Shown piece after piece: positions 9,605-17,499 of a stretch of 56,997 nt of DNA; positions within the stretch are counted from its first letter, which is position 1; every line of letters starts with the position of its first letter. The stretch is from Ruminococcaceae bacterium UBA5295 (GTDB taxonomy: Bacteria; Bacillota; Clostridia; Oscillospirales; Acutalibacteraceae). Position numbers and translations under genes: made by a program. The DNA lies in assembly GCA_002411365.1 (NCBI GenBank), contig DHSD01000016.1:24619-81615 (forward strand), given 5' to 3'. Under the pieces are notes generated by a model. The model did not search any database. It had not been told where the DNA came from and was given only the letters and a program-made list of their open reading frames with translations.

Positions 9605-9688
9605 AAATTTTCCCCCGCTTTTATATTCTTGACTGATTTTAGCACAGCCGGCCGTGAAAGTCCAAAAAATCAAATGGCAATCTGTGAT

Positions 9689-10087
9689 TTACCTGTATAT
9701 GGTAATAAATTTAATATTGAAAAAGTCACACACCAGCAGGTCATCAGTCATAGCTTCCTGCAGTACAATATAATTTGCGCCAACCGCGAGAAGCTTGCCT
9801 GATTTATCAATATAAGTGTTTGTTCCTATTAAAAAGTTCACCGTGACCCTGTTTCCAATCTGCGTGCGCAGGAAACCGTTCAGGTACTGCATGCTTTCCG
9901 AAGTCATTGCCTGCGGCATGGATAAATCCGTAATAGGCGCGGTTTCGCTGCCCGGCGGCTGCAGCATTCCCGATGTATCCGTAAGCGCCTGAAGGCCGTT
10001 AATCAGCGGAACAGGCTGTTGAGCCGAATCGGCCTTTGGCTTGCTAACATCATACGAAGCTCTGAAAGATGAAATCTGTGAATCCAT
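9689..10087 (-). CDS. gerQ: Spore coat protein GerQ
   Basis: This small protein of 132 residues has a Gln/Pro/Ser-rich N-terminal half and a C-terminal domain of about 70 residues (YLNGFLRTQIGNRVTVNF to the end) that matches the GerQ coat protein domain, including the pattern G..V.V.F..G...Y.dksG.l..v..nYivL. In Bacillus, GerQ is a coat protein needed to localise and activate the germination lysin CwlJ. The gene directly follows cwlJ by 14 nt, the same pairing known in bacilli, which strengthens both calls. ATG at 10087 has GGGGGA upstream; the longer frame to 10201 overlaps cwlJ coding sequence. Confidence 0.85.
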   Translation of the reverse strand: MDSQISSFRASYDVSKPKADSAQQPVPLINGLQALTDTSGMLQPPGSETAPITDLSMPQAMTSESMQYLNGFLRTQIGNRVTVNFLIGTNTYIDKSGKLLAVGANYIVLQEAMTDDLLVCDFFNIKFITIYR

Positions 10088-10101
10088 CTGAAAATTCCCC
10101 C

Positions 10102-10548
10102 TTATGTCTGCGCATATTTTTTTGTCGGCGCATAAAAGCAGTGTTTGCCTAAACGTGTGAAAAACGTACCTACACCGCCGGGTGGAAAATACTGAATACA
10201 TGTCGGCTGAAACGGATTAAAATAAAAGAGGGAGTTTCCAACAGCCCCCAGCGTATTGTTTGCAAGAGCCCAGTCGGCAATATGGTAATGGATATCCTGC
10301 GGGTCCATATTATAAATATTCTGCGGGTTATATGTGCCGCCTACCGTATCCATCATGCATGTAAACTGCCCCGGCTGCTGGATAATGGCACGCATATCTC
10401 CGCCGTTGCTTACCCTTAAAAATTCCCCATAAGGTACATTTGTCCTGTTTACAATAACGGACGCGACCGCATACATGCCATTATCACCTTCACCGCCTGC
10501 TTCGCACATAATAAGGCGTGCCAGCAATTCCCTTGTTGAATATGGCAT
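10102..10548 (-). CDS. cwlJ: Spore cortex-lytic / cell wall hydrolase CwlJ (SleB family)
   Basis: This 148-residue protein is a stand-alone Hydrolase_2 (SleB/CwlJ) domain without a signal peptide or SH3/peptidoglycan-binding domain, as in CwlJ rather than SleB. The N-terminal LLARLIMCEAGGEG contains the catalytic Glu; VASVIVNR and the later ALANNTLGAVGNSLFYF and CIQYFPPGG are typical of the family. CwlJ degrades cortex peptidoglycan during germination, typically in response to Ca-dipicolinate. ATG at 10548 follows GGTGAG; an open frame to 10638 lacks a site. It forms a two-gene unit with gerQ and is likely made in the mother cell. Confidence 0.88.
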   Translation of the reverse strand: MPYSTRELLARLIMCEAGGEGDNGMYAVASVIVNRTNVPYGEFLRVSNGGDMRAIIQQPGQFTCMMDTVGGTYNPQNIYNMDPQDIHYHIADWALANNTLGAVGNSLFYFNPFQPTCIQYFPPGGVGTFFTRLGKHCFYAPTKKYAQT

Positions 10549-10591
10549 ATTTCTCACCGTTTCTTCTTTCGATGATTTAACTGCTGATATC

Positions 10592-10622
10592 AGTATATGA
10601 AAGGAAAGTAAAATGTGCTGAC
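10592..10622 (-). promoter_or_regulatory. Possible sigma-E-type promoter of cwlJ-gerQ
   Basis: On the minus strand CATATACT matches 7 of 8 positions of the sigma-E -10 (CATACANT). It lies 15 nt after GTCAGCAC, whose first four bases match the sigma-E -35. It sits about 45 nt upstream of the cwlJ start. Mother-cell expression would be expected for these genes, but the -35 is weak. Confidence 0.35.
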
Positions 10623-10654
10623 GCTGTTTGCAGTGCAAACATAAAAAAGTATTT

Positions 10655-10701
10655 CAAAAAATGCGCTTTAAATTGGCTTTAATACCCAGTTTAAGGCGCA
10701 T
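10655..10701 (-). terminator. Rho-independent terminator after yqeY
   Basis: ATGCGC at 10661 pairs with GCGCAT at 10696, extended by TTAA pairs. On the minus strand the stem is followed by six T residues. It ends the long ispD-to-yqeY gene train. Confidence 0.65.
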
Positions 10702-10777
10702 CTTTTCATCTTTTTATTTTTATTTCAAGCCCTGCATTACATCGCCTGTTACAGCATCACTTAAACCATAAGCTTGA

Positions 10778-11230
10778 TTATTTTCCGCTGCATGCTGCAG
10801 ATACAATGCGGCTTACGGCCGCGCCGCCTGCCCTGCCTTTTACCTGAGGCATCAAAGCCTTCATGATCCGGCCTCTATCTTTTGGAACAGGTTTTTCAAT
10901 TCCCAGTTGCGCAAGCACGCCGCCAAGCAGCGACTTAATCTCTTCTTCGCTCATCTCTTTTGGAGCAAACTCCTGCAGTACCGAAAGCGCAAATTTGTTT
11001 TTTTCAATGATGTCGGTCCTGTTTTTGGGGGCCGTTTCAATGCTTTCTTTCGTCTGTTTGATTTCTCTGCTGATGACGGAATTTTCTTCTTCCTCCGTCA
11101 AATCTTCATGCTTGTCCACCCACTTGGCCTTAAGGTCTGAAAGCAAAAGTGACAGCACATCTTTCCGCGCTTTATCGCCGCTTTTCATGGCTTTTACCAT
11201 TTCAGCGCGCACTTCTTCAATTTTTGACAT
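10778..11230 (-). CDS. yqeY: GatB/YqeY domain protein
   Basis: This 150-residue cytoplasmic protein consists of the YqeY domain, which is related to the C-terminal tRNA-binding tail of GatB. Matching features are the N-terminal R.EMVKAMKSGDKARKDVLS, the charged EEEENSVISREIKQTKES helix and the C-terminal DRGRIMKALMPQVKGRAGG. The exact role is unsettled; a tRNA-associated function is inferred from the GatB relationship. It is the last gene of a minus-strand series, 27 nt after cdaR, and is followed by a terminator. Its ribosome site is GGAGGC before ATG at 11230. Confidence 0.92.
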   Translation of the reverse strand: MSKIEEVRAEMVKAMKSGDKARKDVLSLLLSDLKAKWVDKHEDLTEEEENSVISREIKQTKESIETAPKNRTDIIEKNKFALSVLQEFAPKEMSEEEIKSLLGGVLAQLGIEKPVPKDRGRIMKALMPQVKGRAGGAAVSRIVSAACSGK

Positions 11231-11257
11231 TTTAATAAGCCTCCTATATTTTTCTGC

Positions 11258-12571
11258 TTATTGGCCCTTCTTCGTTACATTCACAGTAACCATGTAGCTT
11301 CCATATACCCAGCAGCCCGAAGAGCTGCTCACAGTAAATTTAACCGGCATTTCGGTTTTACCTGTAAAATTCTCCTTGCTCGAAAGGTCAACGCTTCCTA
11401 TAACACTTGAATCATTCAAAGAAGATATTTCATCCTGTGGACCAACAGCCATAACCTTAAGGCTTGTTGTATCTACAGAGGCATTTTCATTTGCCGGAAG
11501 GTTTTTCACATTGAATGACGACACCGTTGCCTGCTTTGTTGCCATATTAGTGAGGTTCAACGTAACTTTTGCCGTTGGAATATTGCTCAGGTTTTTGCAT
11601 GTAGCAGGCAGACTGATATTTGCATCGAACGTATTGTGCGTAGGGCTTATCGAAGAAAAATCAATCGGGTCAAGGTTAAATTTGCCTGCAAGTGTTGTAA
11701 GGACGTCCTGAGAGCCTGCAATATCAATGTTTTCAGGTGAAATTTGGACCTGATTCGCACTTAGCGAAAGGCCGGCCGGCTTATTGGCAAACGTCGCATT
11801 CAATTTCAGCGTTTTCCGCGGCATAACTGGGATGGTGACATCGATTTTTTCAGGATTTACTGTCATGTCGCCCTTTTCGACCTTGTTCCCGTTCGCATCG
11901 TACATTACAAGCGCTGCAGTAAATTTTTTAGTGTCTTTGAGCGTATCGTTGACTTCGTATTCATAGGCTACACGGCTCACCTGGCTCACCTGCTTTTCAG
12001 GCCCTGAAATTGTCACAGTGTCAGAACTGTGTGCAGGCGCACCAACAAAATAAGAAGAATCCGACTGATACCCAGACTTGTAAGTTATGTCATCCTGAAC
12101 ATTGAATGTTTTTTCCTGGTAGCGGTCAACAGTGACAATGACCTGCTGTGGCGAAATTGAGTTGACGGTATATCCATTCCCATTTATGTTGTCATCGGCA
12201 TTTTGCACCTGAAGCATCAGCGGGTATGTCCCAGGCGTTGTTATGCTTGCGGCGGACGGGGCTATTGCTACAAGATCTGTAGGCTTCATCTGGCCTACTG
12301 TTAAACTGTTCCCTTTTACATAAACCGTGGCTGTTTTGTCGCTTTGATTGAATATTTTAAGGCCGTCTGCCTGCATGGTGCTTGAAAGTGTGATCTTTAC
12401 AGGGACACCTGCAAGGGCTGTCGGGCGATCCTGCGTATCGTTAGAAACAAGCACAGCCCACAGAATGACCGTAAGCACTACGGAAAAACAAACTGCAAAT
12501 TTATTATTGTAAAACAGTTTCGTCCAGCCGATTTTATTCTTTTTCTTTTTTTTACCGCTCTGTTCTTTCAT
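11258..12571 (-). CDS. cdaR: CdaA regulatory protein CdaR (YbbR-domain protein)
   Basis: This 437-residue protein has a lysine-rich cytoplasmic start, one membrane helix (about 27-45, ending AVLVSNDTQDRP) and an extracellular part made of repeated YbbR domains; four modules can be made out from the repeating pattern P..V.v.G....v. It is the partner that modulates the diadenylate cyclase CdaA. The two genes overlap by 4 nt (12568-12571), which fits coupled translation of a complex. In many Firmicutes the third gene is glmM; here glmM is absent and yqeY follows instead. Confidence 0.9.
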   Translation of the reverse strand: MKEQSGKKKKKNKIGWTKLFYNNKFAVCFSVVLTVILWAVLVSNDTQDRPTALAGVPVKITLSSTMQADGLKIFNQSDKTATVYVKGNSLTVGQMKPTDLVAIAPSAASITTPGTYPLMLQVQNADDNINGNGYTVNSISPQQVIVTVDRYQEKTFNVQDDITYKSGYQSDSSYFVGAPAHSSDTVTISGPEKQVSQVSRVAYEYEVNDTLKDTKKFTAALVMYDANGNKVEKGDMTVNPEKIDVTIPVMPRKTLKLNATFANKPAGLSLSANQVQISPENIDIAGSQDVLTTLAGKFNLDPIDFSSISPTHNTFDANISLPATCKNLSNIPTAKVTLNLTNMATKQATVSSFNVKNLPANENASVDTTSLKVMAVGPQDEISSLNDSSVIGSVDLSSKENFTGKTEMPVKFTVSSSSGCWVYGSYMVTVNVTKKGQ

Positions 12572-13440
12572 GACTTCTTACCTTTCCGAATAGAGGAAAA
12601 CCATCCCTGCTTTTTCTCACCGGACTCGCTGTCTTCATCAAGCAGGCGCGATTCAAGCTCACTGCGCAGTGTTTCCCTCGTATAATTTCTTGTTATTACG
12701 CCATCTGAAACAACAGAAATCTGGCCGGTCTCTTCTGAAACAACAACTATTACAGCATCTGAATTTTCACTCATGCCTATGGCAGCCCTGTGGCGTGTGC
12801 CAAGCTCAATGGCGACGTTTTTGTTTTTAGTAAGCGGCAAAATACATCCTGCGGCATAGACCATCCCATCACGCAGAATCATGGCACCGTCATGCAGCGG
12901 CGCCTTATTAAAAAAGATATTGCATATAATCGGCAGGCTTGGGATTGCATTTATAACTGTGCCTGTATCTATAATATCACCGAGTTTTGTCTTCATCTCA
13001 AACACCATCAGCGCGCCTGTCTTCTGCTTCGACATCTGCGCTGCCGCATCCACAACAGCATTAATCGCCCTGCGGTAACGGCGCATCTTTTCATCTGAGC
13101 TGCTGGAAAGCCAGTTCTTTTTTCTGATATCGCTCCGGCCAATCTGTTCCAAGGCACGCCTAAGTTCCGGTTGAAAAATGACTACAAGGACAATCAGCGC
13201 ATACTGAAAAAAATATGCGAGAATCGTTTCCAGCATATAAAGTTTCATAACATAGGAAAGGCCCCACATAATAAGCAGCACAACTATGCCCTTTACAAGC
13301 TGGCCAGCCCTCGTTTCACGAATCAGTTTTATTGCACTGTAAATTATAAACGACACAACTGCAATGTCGATTGCATCAGAAAGCTGAAACTGGCGGACCA
13401 GCTGCAGGAATTTGTTCCACGCCGAAACGATTACATCCAT
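12568..13440 (-). CDS. cdaA: Diadenylate cyclase CdaA (c-di-AMP synthase)
   Basis: The 290-residue protein has three N-terminal membrane helices (about 22-95) followed by a DAC (DisA_N) domain. The catalytic DGA motif is seen in LHDGAMILRDG and the RHR motif in ELGTRHRAAIG. The enzyme condenses two ATP to cyclic di-AMP, which controls potassium and osmolyte transport and cell wall homeostasis. It is the membrane-bound CdaA type rather than DisA. A charged C-terminal tail of about 30 residues follows the domain. The gene is translationally coupled to cdaR. Confidence 0.95.
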   Translation of the reverse strand: MDVIVSAWNKFLQLVRQFQLSDAIDIAVVSFIIYSAIKLIRETRAGQLVKGIVVLLIMWGLSYVMKLYMLETILAYFFQYALIVLVVIFQPELRRALEQIGRSDIRKKNWLSSSSDEKMRRYRRAINAVVDAAAQMSKQKTGALMVFEMKTKLGDIIDTGTVINAIPSLPIICNIFFNKAPLHDGAMILRDGMVYAAGCILPLTKNKNVAIELGTRHRAAIGMSENSDAVIVVVSEETGQISVVSDGVITRNYTRETLRSELESRLLDEDSESGEKKQGWFSSIRKGKKS

Positions 13441-13503
13441 ACCTTTTTCCTTTCCGATTGGAATAAAAGAAGCAATTTTATTTTACCATATATCGTGCGA
13501 GAT

Positions 13504-14664
13504 TCAATGCCCTGCACCCGATTTTTTCATTAGTATCCTCTTAACTGCATCCACAAGGCGCCAGATGTCGGCTTCCGTTGTAAAAACCGATGGGCAGACA
13601 CGTACAGCGCCGCATTCCAGCGTTCCCATAAAGCGGTGCGCTTCAGGGGCACAATGCAGCCCTGCGCGCAAAGCAATGCCATAGCCATTAAGCCTGCTGC
13701 CGGCTTCCTCGCTCTGCATCCCGTCAATGTTAAATGATAAAACAGGTGCAAAATAGCGTGTGTCCGGCATTGGAAGGTAAAGGTGCACCCTGTCTATTTT
13801 TGAAAGCTGGCTGTACAGCATCTGCAGAAGTGAAATCTCATATGAGTGGATTTTAGAAACTCCGTGCCTTTGCACGAATTCCATGCCGGCACGCAGCCCT
13901 GCAATGCCCGGCATATTCTGTGTTCCGCTCTCAAGGCGTTCCGGAGCTCCCGAAGGCTGTTCTTCAAGCATCGACTCAGTGCCAGTCCCGCCTTCTATCA
14001 GTGTGTGCAGTTCTGAGCCATATGGCGTAATCAGCATACCGGTACCCATAGGGCCATAAAGGCCTTTATGGCCTGCAATGCACAGGTAATCTATTTTGCT
14101 GTCTGCCATGTCTATCGGGAGAACTCCAGCCGACTGTGCGCAGTCGACAGCCACCGGAATTTCATACTGGTGCGCCAGTGCTGCAATGCGCTCAACAGGC
14201 AGGCGTATCCCCCACACATTGGAAGCATGTGTGCAGATTACAAGGCGCGTGTTTTCCTGAAACGCGTACCTAAAAGCGTCGACTGTTTTATCGTTGTCGC
14301 CCGGGAAAATCTGAACTTCAGTAAAAGTTACACCTGTTTTCTCCAGCTCATGCAGCGGACGCATTACGGCATTATGCTCAATGCATGAAGTTACAACATG
14401 ATCTCCAGGTTTCAGCAAACCTTTGAGCACATAATTTATTGCACCCGTACAATTCAGTGTAAATGAAACACATTCAGGCCCCGGCGCATGAAAAAAATCA
14501 GCCGCAATGTTGCGGCAGCGGTACATCTCTTGTGAAGAAGCCATCGCCATGGCGTGCCCCGCCCTGCCGGGGTTAGCCCCCCAGCGCTGAAAGGCCTGCA
14601 CCACAGCTGTCTGGACGCTGCGCGGCTTTGGATACGTTGTTGCAGCATTATCAAGGTAGATCAT
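13504..14664 (-). CDS. PLP-dependent aminotransferase class V, cysteine desulfurase-like
   Basis: This 386-residue enzyme has the fold-type I signature: YLDNAATTYPKP at the N terminus, CIEHNAVMRP, the PLP-lysine region LCIAGHKGLYGPMG, and RAGLHCAP, whose Cys corresponds to the persulfide-forming residue of desulfurases. It resembles the am_tr_V_EGC group, close to but distinct from IscS/SufS. The start ATG overlaps the upstream DUF3343 gene as ATGA (14661-14664). DUF3343 proteins are thought to be small sulfur or selenium carriers, so I infer a desulfurase handing S or Se to that partner. No SufU/IscU gene is near. Confidence 0.88.
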   Translation of the reverse strand: MIYLDNAATTYPKPRSVQTAVVQAFQRWGANPGRAGHAMAMASSQEMYRCRNIAADFFHAPGPECVSFTLNCTGAINYVLKGLLKPGDHVVTSCIEHNAVMRPLHELEKTGVTFTEVQIFPGDNDKTVDAFRYAFQENTRLVICTHASNVWGIRLPVERIAALAHQYEIPVAVDCAQSAGVLPIDMADSKIDYLCIAGHKGLYGPMGTGMLITPYGSELHTLIEGGTGTESMLEEQPSGAPERLESGTQNMPGIAGLRAGMEFVQRHGVSKIHSYEISLLQMLYSQLSKIDRVHLYLPMPDTRYFAPVLSFNIDGMQSEEAGSRLNGYGIALRAGLHCAPEAHRFMGTLECGAVRVCPSVFTTEADIWRLVDAVKRILMKKSGAGH

Positions 14665-14891
14665 GTTTCAGACCCCCGTTTTGCATAGCCTAAAACAGGT
14701 ATGCCCGCCTGGCGCAAAATATGTTCTGCAATTTTCGCGTCGTCAGAAACATATATCCCATATCCGCATCCGTTAATGTTTTGGCTGCGGTAAATCCTCT
14801 CTACGCTGGAACGGATCCCGTGACGGGCCAGAATATTCTGCCCTTTCATGGCATAAGTGATTGATCCTATCTCAATTACAGGCTTGCCCAC
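14661..14891 (-). CDS. DUF3343 protein, putative Se/S carrier
   Basis: A 76-residue protein of the DUF3343 family, annotated in databases as putative Se/S carrier-like. It shows the expected short alpha-beta pattern: a first strand with I.IGSITYAMKGQNIL, then GIRSSVERI, a central NGCGYGIYV containing a single Cys, and a final EHILRQAGIPV. The start is GTG at 14891, supported by a strong GGAGGAGGG site 6 nt upstream. Its stop overlaps the aminotransferase start, so the two are coupled. Function is inferred from this pairing. Confidence 0.82.
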   Translation of the reverse strand: MGKPVIEIGSITYAMKGQNILARHGIRSSVERIYRSQNINGCGYGIYVSDDAKIAEHILRQAGIPVLGYAKRGSET

Positions 14892-14951
14892 AGCAATCCC
14901 TCCTCCGTTACTACTTACAGGATATGCCGCAGAAATAACCTTTGACTATAT

Positions 14952-15425
14952 TCAGTTTTCTTCAATTAAACAGACAGCATGCGCTGCAATCCCTTCGCCG
15001 GCTCCTGTAAAGCCAAGCCCCTCTTCTGTTGTGGCTTTCACACTAACGCAGTCTTTTGCAATGCCGCAGTCCGAAGCAATATTTTCACGCATACCGGCTA
15101 TATATGGCTGAAGTTTCGGCTTCTGCGCAATAATTGTAGCATCAATGTTGTGTATATGGAAACCATGCTTTGCCAAAATGCTGCATACTTTGGCAAGAAG
15201 TTTCCTGCTGTCTGCGCCAAGATAAGCCGCGTCGTTATCAGGGAAAAGCGTACCTATGTCGCCGAGCGCCGCGGCGCCCAGAAACGCATCCATGATGGCA
15301 TGGAGAAGCACATCCGCGTCGGAATGCCCCAAAAGCCCATATGAAAACGGAATTTCCACGCCGCCGAGAATAAGCTTCCTGCCCTGTGCAAAACGGTGCA
15401 CATCGTATCCATGCCCTATCCTCAC
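14952..15425 (-). CDS. ispF: 2-C-methyl-D-erythritol 2,4-cyclodiphosphate synthase
   Basis: This 157-residue protein is full length for IspF. It begins MRIGHGYDVHRF, which supplies the Asp8 and His10 zinc ligands, and has GLLGHSDADVLLHAIMDA and the C-terminal KATTEEGLGFTG. It converts CDP-methylerythritol 2-phosphate to the cyclic diphosphate in the MEP route to isoprenoids. ispD and ispF overlap by 4 nt. The organism therefore makes isoprenoids by the MEP pathway. Confidence 0.96.
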   Translation of the reverse strand: MRIGHGYDVHRFAQGRKLILGGVEIPFSYGLLGHSDADVLLHAIMDAFLGAAALGDIGTLFPDNDAAYLGADSRKLLAKVCSILAKHGFHIHNIDATIIAQKPKLQPYIAGMRENIASDCGIAKDCVSVKATTEEGLGFTGAGEGIAAHAVCLIEEN

Positions 15426-16129
15426 AGCAATTCCTCCCTGTGCTGCAAGACAGATTCAGCAGCGAGAATATCGTCAGGTGTTGTCAGCTTCAGGTTTTCA
15501 TAGCTTCCCCTGCAAAGATGCACTCTGACTCCAGTATGCTCAAAAAGCTGGCAGTCATCTGTATAATCAGCACTATCAGCTCCAGCTTTTTCAATGGCTT
15601 TTTCATAAGCCTTATACGGAAACACCTGCGGAGTCTGGACTGCCCAAAGCCATTTACGCTGAGGTGTTGAAACAATAAACCCAGCGTTATCTGCCGTCTT
15701 TATGGTATCTTTAACAGGCACAGCAAGGGCTGCAGCCCCGTAGCGCCGCGCATCTTCTACACAGGCGTCTATCTCTTCCGGACGCACGAGCGGGCGGACA
15801 CCGTCATGGATAGCAACCCACATGGTTTCAGAAGGGACAGCCGCAACACCAGCAGCAACCGACTGCTGACGTGTTGCGCCACCTGGCACAATCGCCTTAA
15901 CTTTTTTTGCTCCGCTCCCTCCGACAAGAATTTCCATTTGCTCACGGTCTTCCTGCCTGCACACAATTACTATTGAATTTACAGTGCCTGCAGCCTCAAA
16001 AGCACGTATTGTACGTACAATAGCGGGCACACCCATAATCGGCAAAAACTGCTTGCTGATTTTGAAATTCATTCTTGATGAAGCTCCCGCGGCGGCAATA
16101 ACCGCACAGCAATAATTTTGTGAACTCAA
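15422..16129 (-). CDS. ispD: 2-C-methyl-D-erythritol 4-phosphate cytidylyltransferase
   Basis: This 235-residue nucleotidyltransferase has the N-terminal CTP-binding motif AVIAAAGASSRM with the conserved KQFLPIMGVP shortly after, VAIHDGVRPLV, and DDCQLFEHTG near the end. It transfers CMP to methylerythritol phosphate and precedes ispF with a 4-nt overlap. The start is TTG at 16129 with GGAG 8 nt upstream. It heads the long minus-strand gene train towards yqeY. Confidence 0.95.
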   Translation of the reverse strand: MSSQNYCCAVIAAAGASSRMNFKISKQFLPIMGVPAIVRTIRAFEAAGTVNSIVIVCRQEDREQMEILVGGSGAKKVKAIVPGGATRQQSVAAGVAAVPSETMWVAIHDGVRPLVRPEEIDACVEDARRYGAAALAVPVKDTIKTADNAGFIVSTPQRKWLWAVQTPQVFPYKAYEKAIEKAGADSADYTDDCQLFEHTGVRVHLCRGSYENLKLTTPDDILAAESVLQHREELL

Positions 16130-16172
16130 GTTACCGCTCCTTCGCCAAAATTGCAGAAGTACCGACAGATTA

Positions 16173-16201
16173 TTGATATTTTCACTCTCTGGGAATATAA
16201 T
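16173..16201 (+). promoter_or_regulatory. Sigma-A promoter of the thioesterase gene
   Basis: TTGATA, a 17-bp spacer and TATAAT lie 44 nt upstream of the start codon in the divergent ispD/thioesterase spacer. Confidence 0.7.
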
Positions 16202-16244
16202 ATAGAGGTTATATATTAAAAAAAATTCGAAAATTGGTGAAAAA

Positions 16245-16751
16245 ATGGGAAAAGAAAATATTGGACAAGAAATACCCGAAATGCCTGCAAGACATATTGC
16301 CGACTCAGAAATAGAACAAATTCAGCCGGTATTCAAAACACATCTTAATGCGCAGAACCGTCTGTTCGGCGGTCAACTTGTCGCATGGATAGATATTGTT
16401 GCAGGGTCAGTTGCCCGCAGGCACTGCTGCCGTAATGTTACAACAGCGGCAATAGACAGCCTGCAGTTTAAAGAACCAGTGCCTGCAGACAGCGTCGTCG
16501 TGCTGCACGGAAAACTTACATTTGTCGGAAGAACTTCTATGGAAGTCCGCGTCGACAGCTACGTTGAAGCGCTCAGCGGTGCAAAAAAGCTTGTGAACAC
16601 AGCATATCTTGTCATTGTTGCACTTGATGAAAACAATAAGCCTACACCTGTGCCAAGGCTTATCTGCGATACGCCGCAGGAAAAAGCTGAGTGGGATGCA
16701 GGCCTGAAACGCCGCAAGTTGCGCCAGCAAAGGCGAAACGAATCTTTTTAA
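16245..16751 (+). CDS. Acyl-CoA thioesterase (hotdog fold, YciA/BFIT type)
   Basis: The 168-residue protein is a single hotdog domain. The segment HLNAQNRLFGGQLVAWIDIV holds the conserved Asn and the helix with the catalytic Asp, and RTSMEVRVDSYVE is the central strand. Such enzymes hydrolyse acyl-CoA to free acid and CoA; chain-length preference cannot be read from sequence. The C terminus is rich in Arg and Lys. The ribosome site is GGTGA before ATG at 16245. Its stop codon region overlaps the convergent sigma factor gene by 4 nt. Confidence 0.88.
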   Translation: MGKENIGQEIPEMPARHIADSEIEQIQPVFKTHLNAQNRLFGGQLVAWIDIVAGSVARRHCCRNVTTAAIDSLQFKEPVPADSVVVLHGKLTFVGRTSMEVRVDSYVEALSGAKKLVNTAYLVIVALDENNKPTPVPRLICDTPQEKAEWDAGLKRRKLRQQRRNESF

Positions 16752-17347
16752 ATTGCAATTAATTTCGTGTGGCGCAGTTTAAACCGCACTCTCTGAAGAG
16801 CATTGTCTGCCGCCTTTTCGGTGACGGACATTTTTTGTGCTATTTCCCGGTAGCTACATCCACCGAGATAAAGGCTCATGGCCATAAATTCCATTGGTGT
16901 CAAAATTTTTTCAGCTTTGCGGCAGATTGCCTTAAAACTTTCGCTGTCATCAAGAAGCGCTTCTGGGTCAGCAAAACTGCACTGCGTAAAATCTGAAACA
17001 CTGCTGCTGTTTAGAGACACAAAATTGCTTAGAGGGTCACTCTTTTTGCCAGCAGTTCTCCTGGCCATCAAAATGCGGTTTGAAATGCATACATTGGCAT
17101 ATGTGCGAAATGACGCCCCATTTCCCGGGTCGAACGTCTGTGCTGCACGCAGCAGGCCCAAAAGGCCTTCCTGGCACAAATCCTCCGTCTCTGTGCCTCC
17201 GGCATGAAATGGCGACGCCTTTGCCCGGATAGCAGACATATAGCGCGCAGTTAGTTCGGCGAAAGCGTCTGAATTTCTTTCCTTTACAAATTCAGCAAGC
17301 TGCGCATCAGACCGGGCAGCAAAACATAAAACATTTTCGTCAGCCAA
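16748..17347 (-). CDS. RNA polymerase sigma factor, SigH (Spo0H)-like
   Basis: The 199-residue protein shows sigma region 2 (FAELTARYMSAIRAKAS, then EDLCQEGLLGLLRAAQTFDP and FRTYANVCISNRIL) and region 4 (LTPMEFMAMSLYLGGCSYRE followed by IAQKMSVTEKAADNALQRVR) with a helix-turn-helix. The SFRTYANVCI signature and the length fit the SigH/Spo0H group, which drives the transition to stationary phase and early sporulation. The divergence from Bacillus SigH is large enough that a paralogous alternative sigma factor remains possible. Confidence 0.8.
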   Translation of the reverse strand: MADENVLCFAARSDAQLAEFVKERNSDAFAELTARYMSAIRAKASPFHAGGTETEDLCQEGLLGLLRAAQTFDPGNGASFRTYANVCISNRILMARRTAGKKSDPLSNFVSLNSSSVSDFTQCSFADPEALLDDSESFKAICRKAEKILTPMEFMAMSLYLGGCSYREIAQKMSVTEKAADNALQRVRFKLRHTKLIAI

Positions 17348-17440
17348 AAAATCACCTCACGCCAGGCAGAACTTGAATTTATCATACCCTATCGCGGCTC
17401 TTTCGTCAACTGACAGTTTTGCAGCTATTTGCAGTTATTA

Positions 17441-17469
17441 TTGAATAATGGAAAATTCGGGAGTATAAT
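17441..17469 (+). promoter_or_regulatory. Promoter of the YifB/ComM gene
   Basis: TTGAAT, a 17-bp spacer and TATAAT end 30 nt upstream of the start codon. Confidence 0.6.
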
Positions 17470-17499
17470 ATTAAAGAGGGTATATTGTGGAGGAATAAA

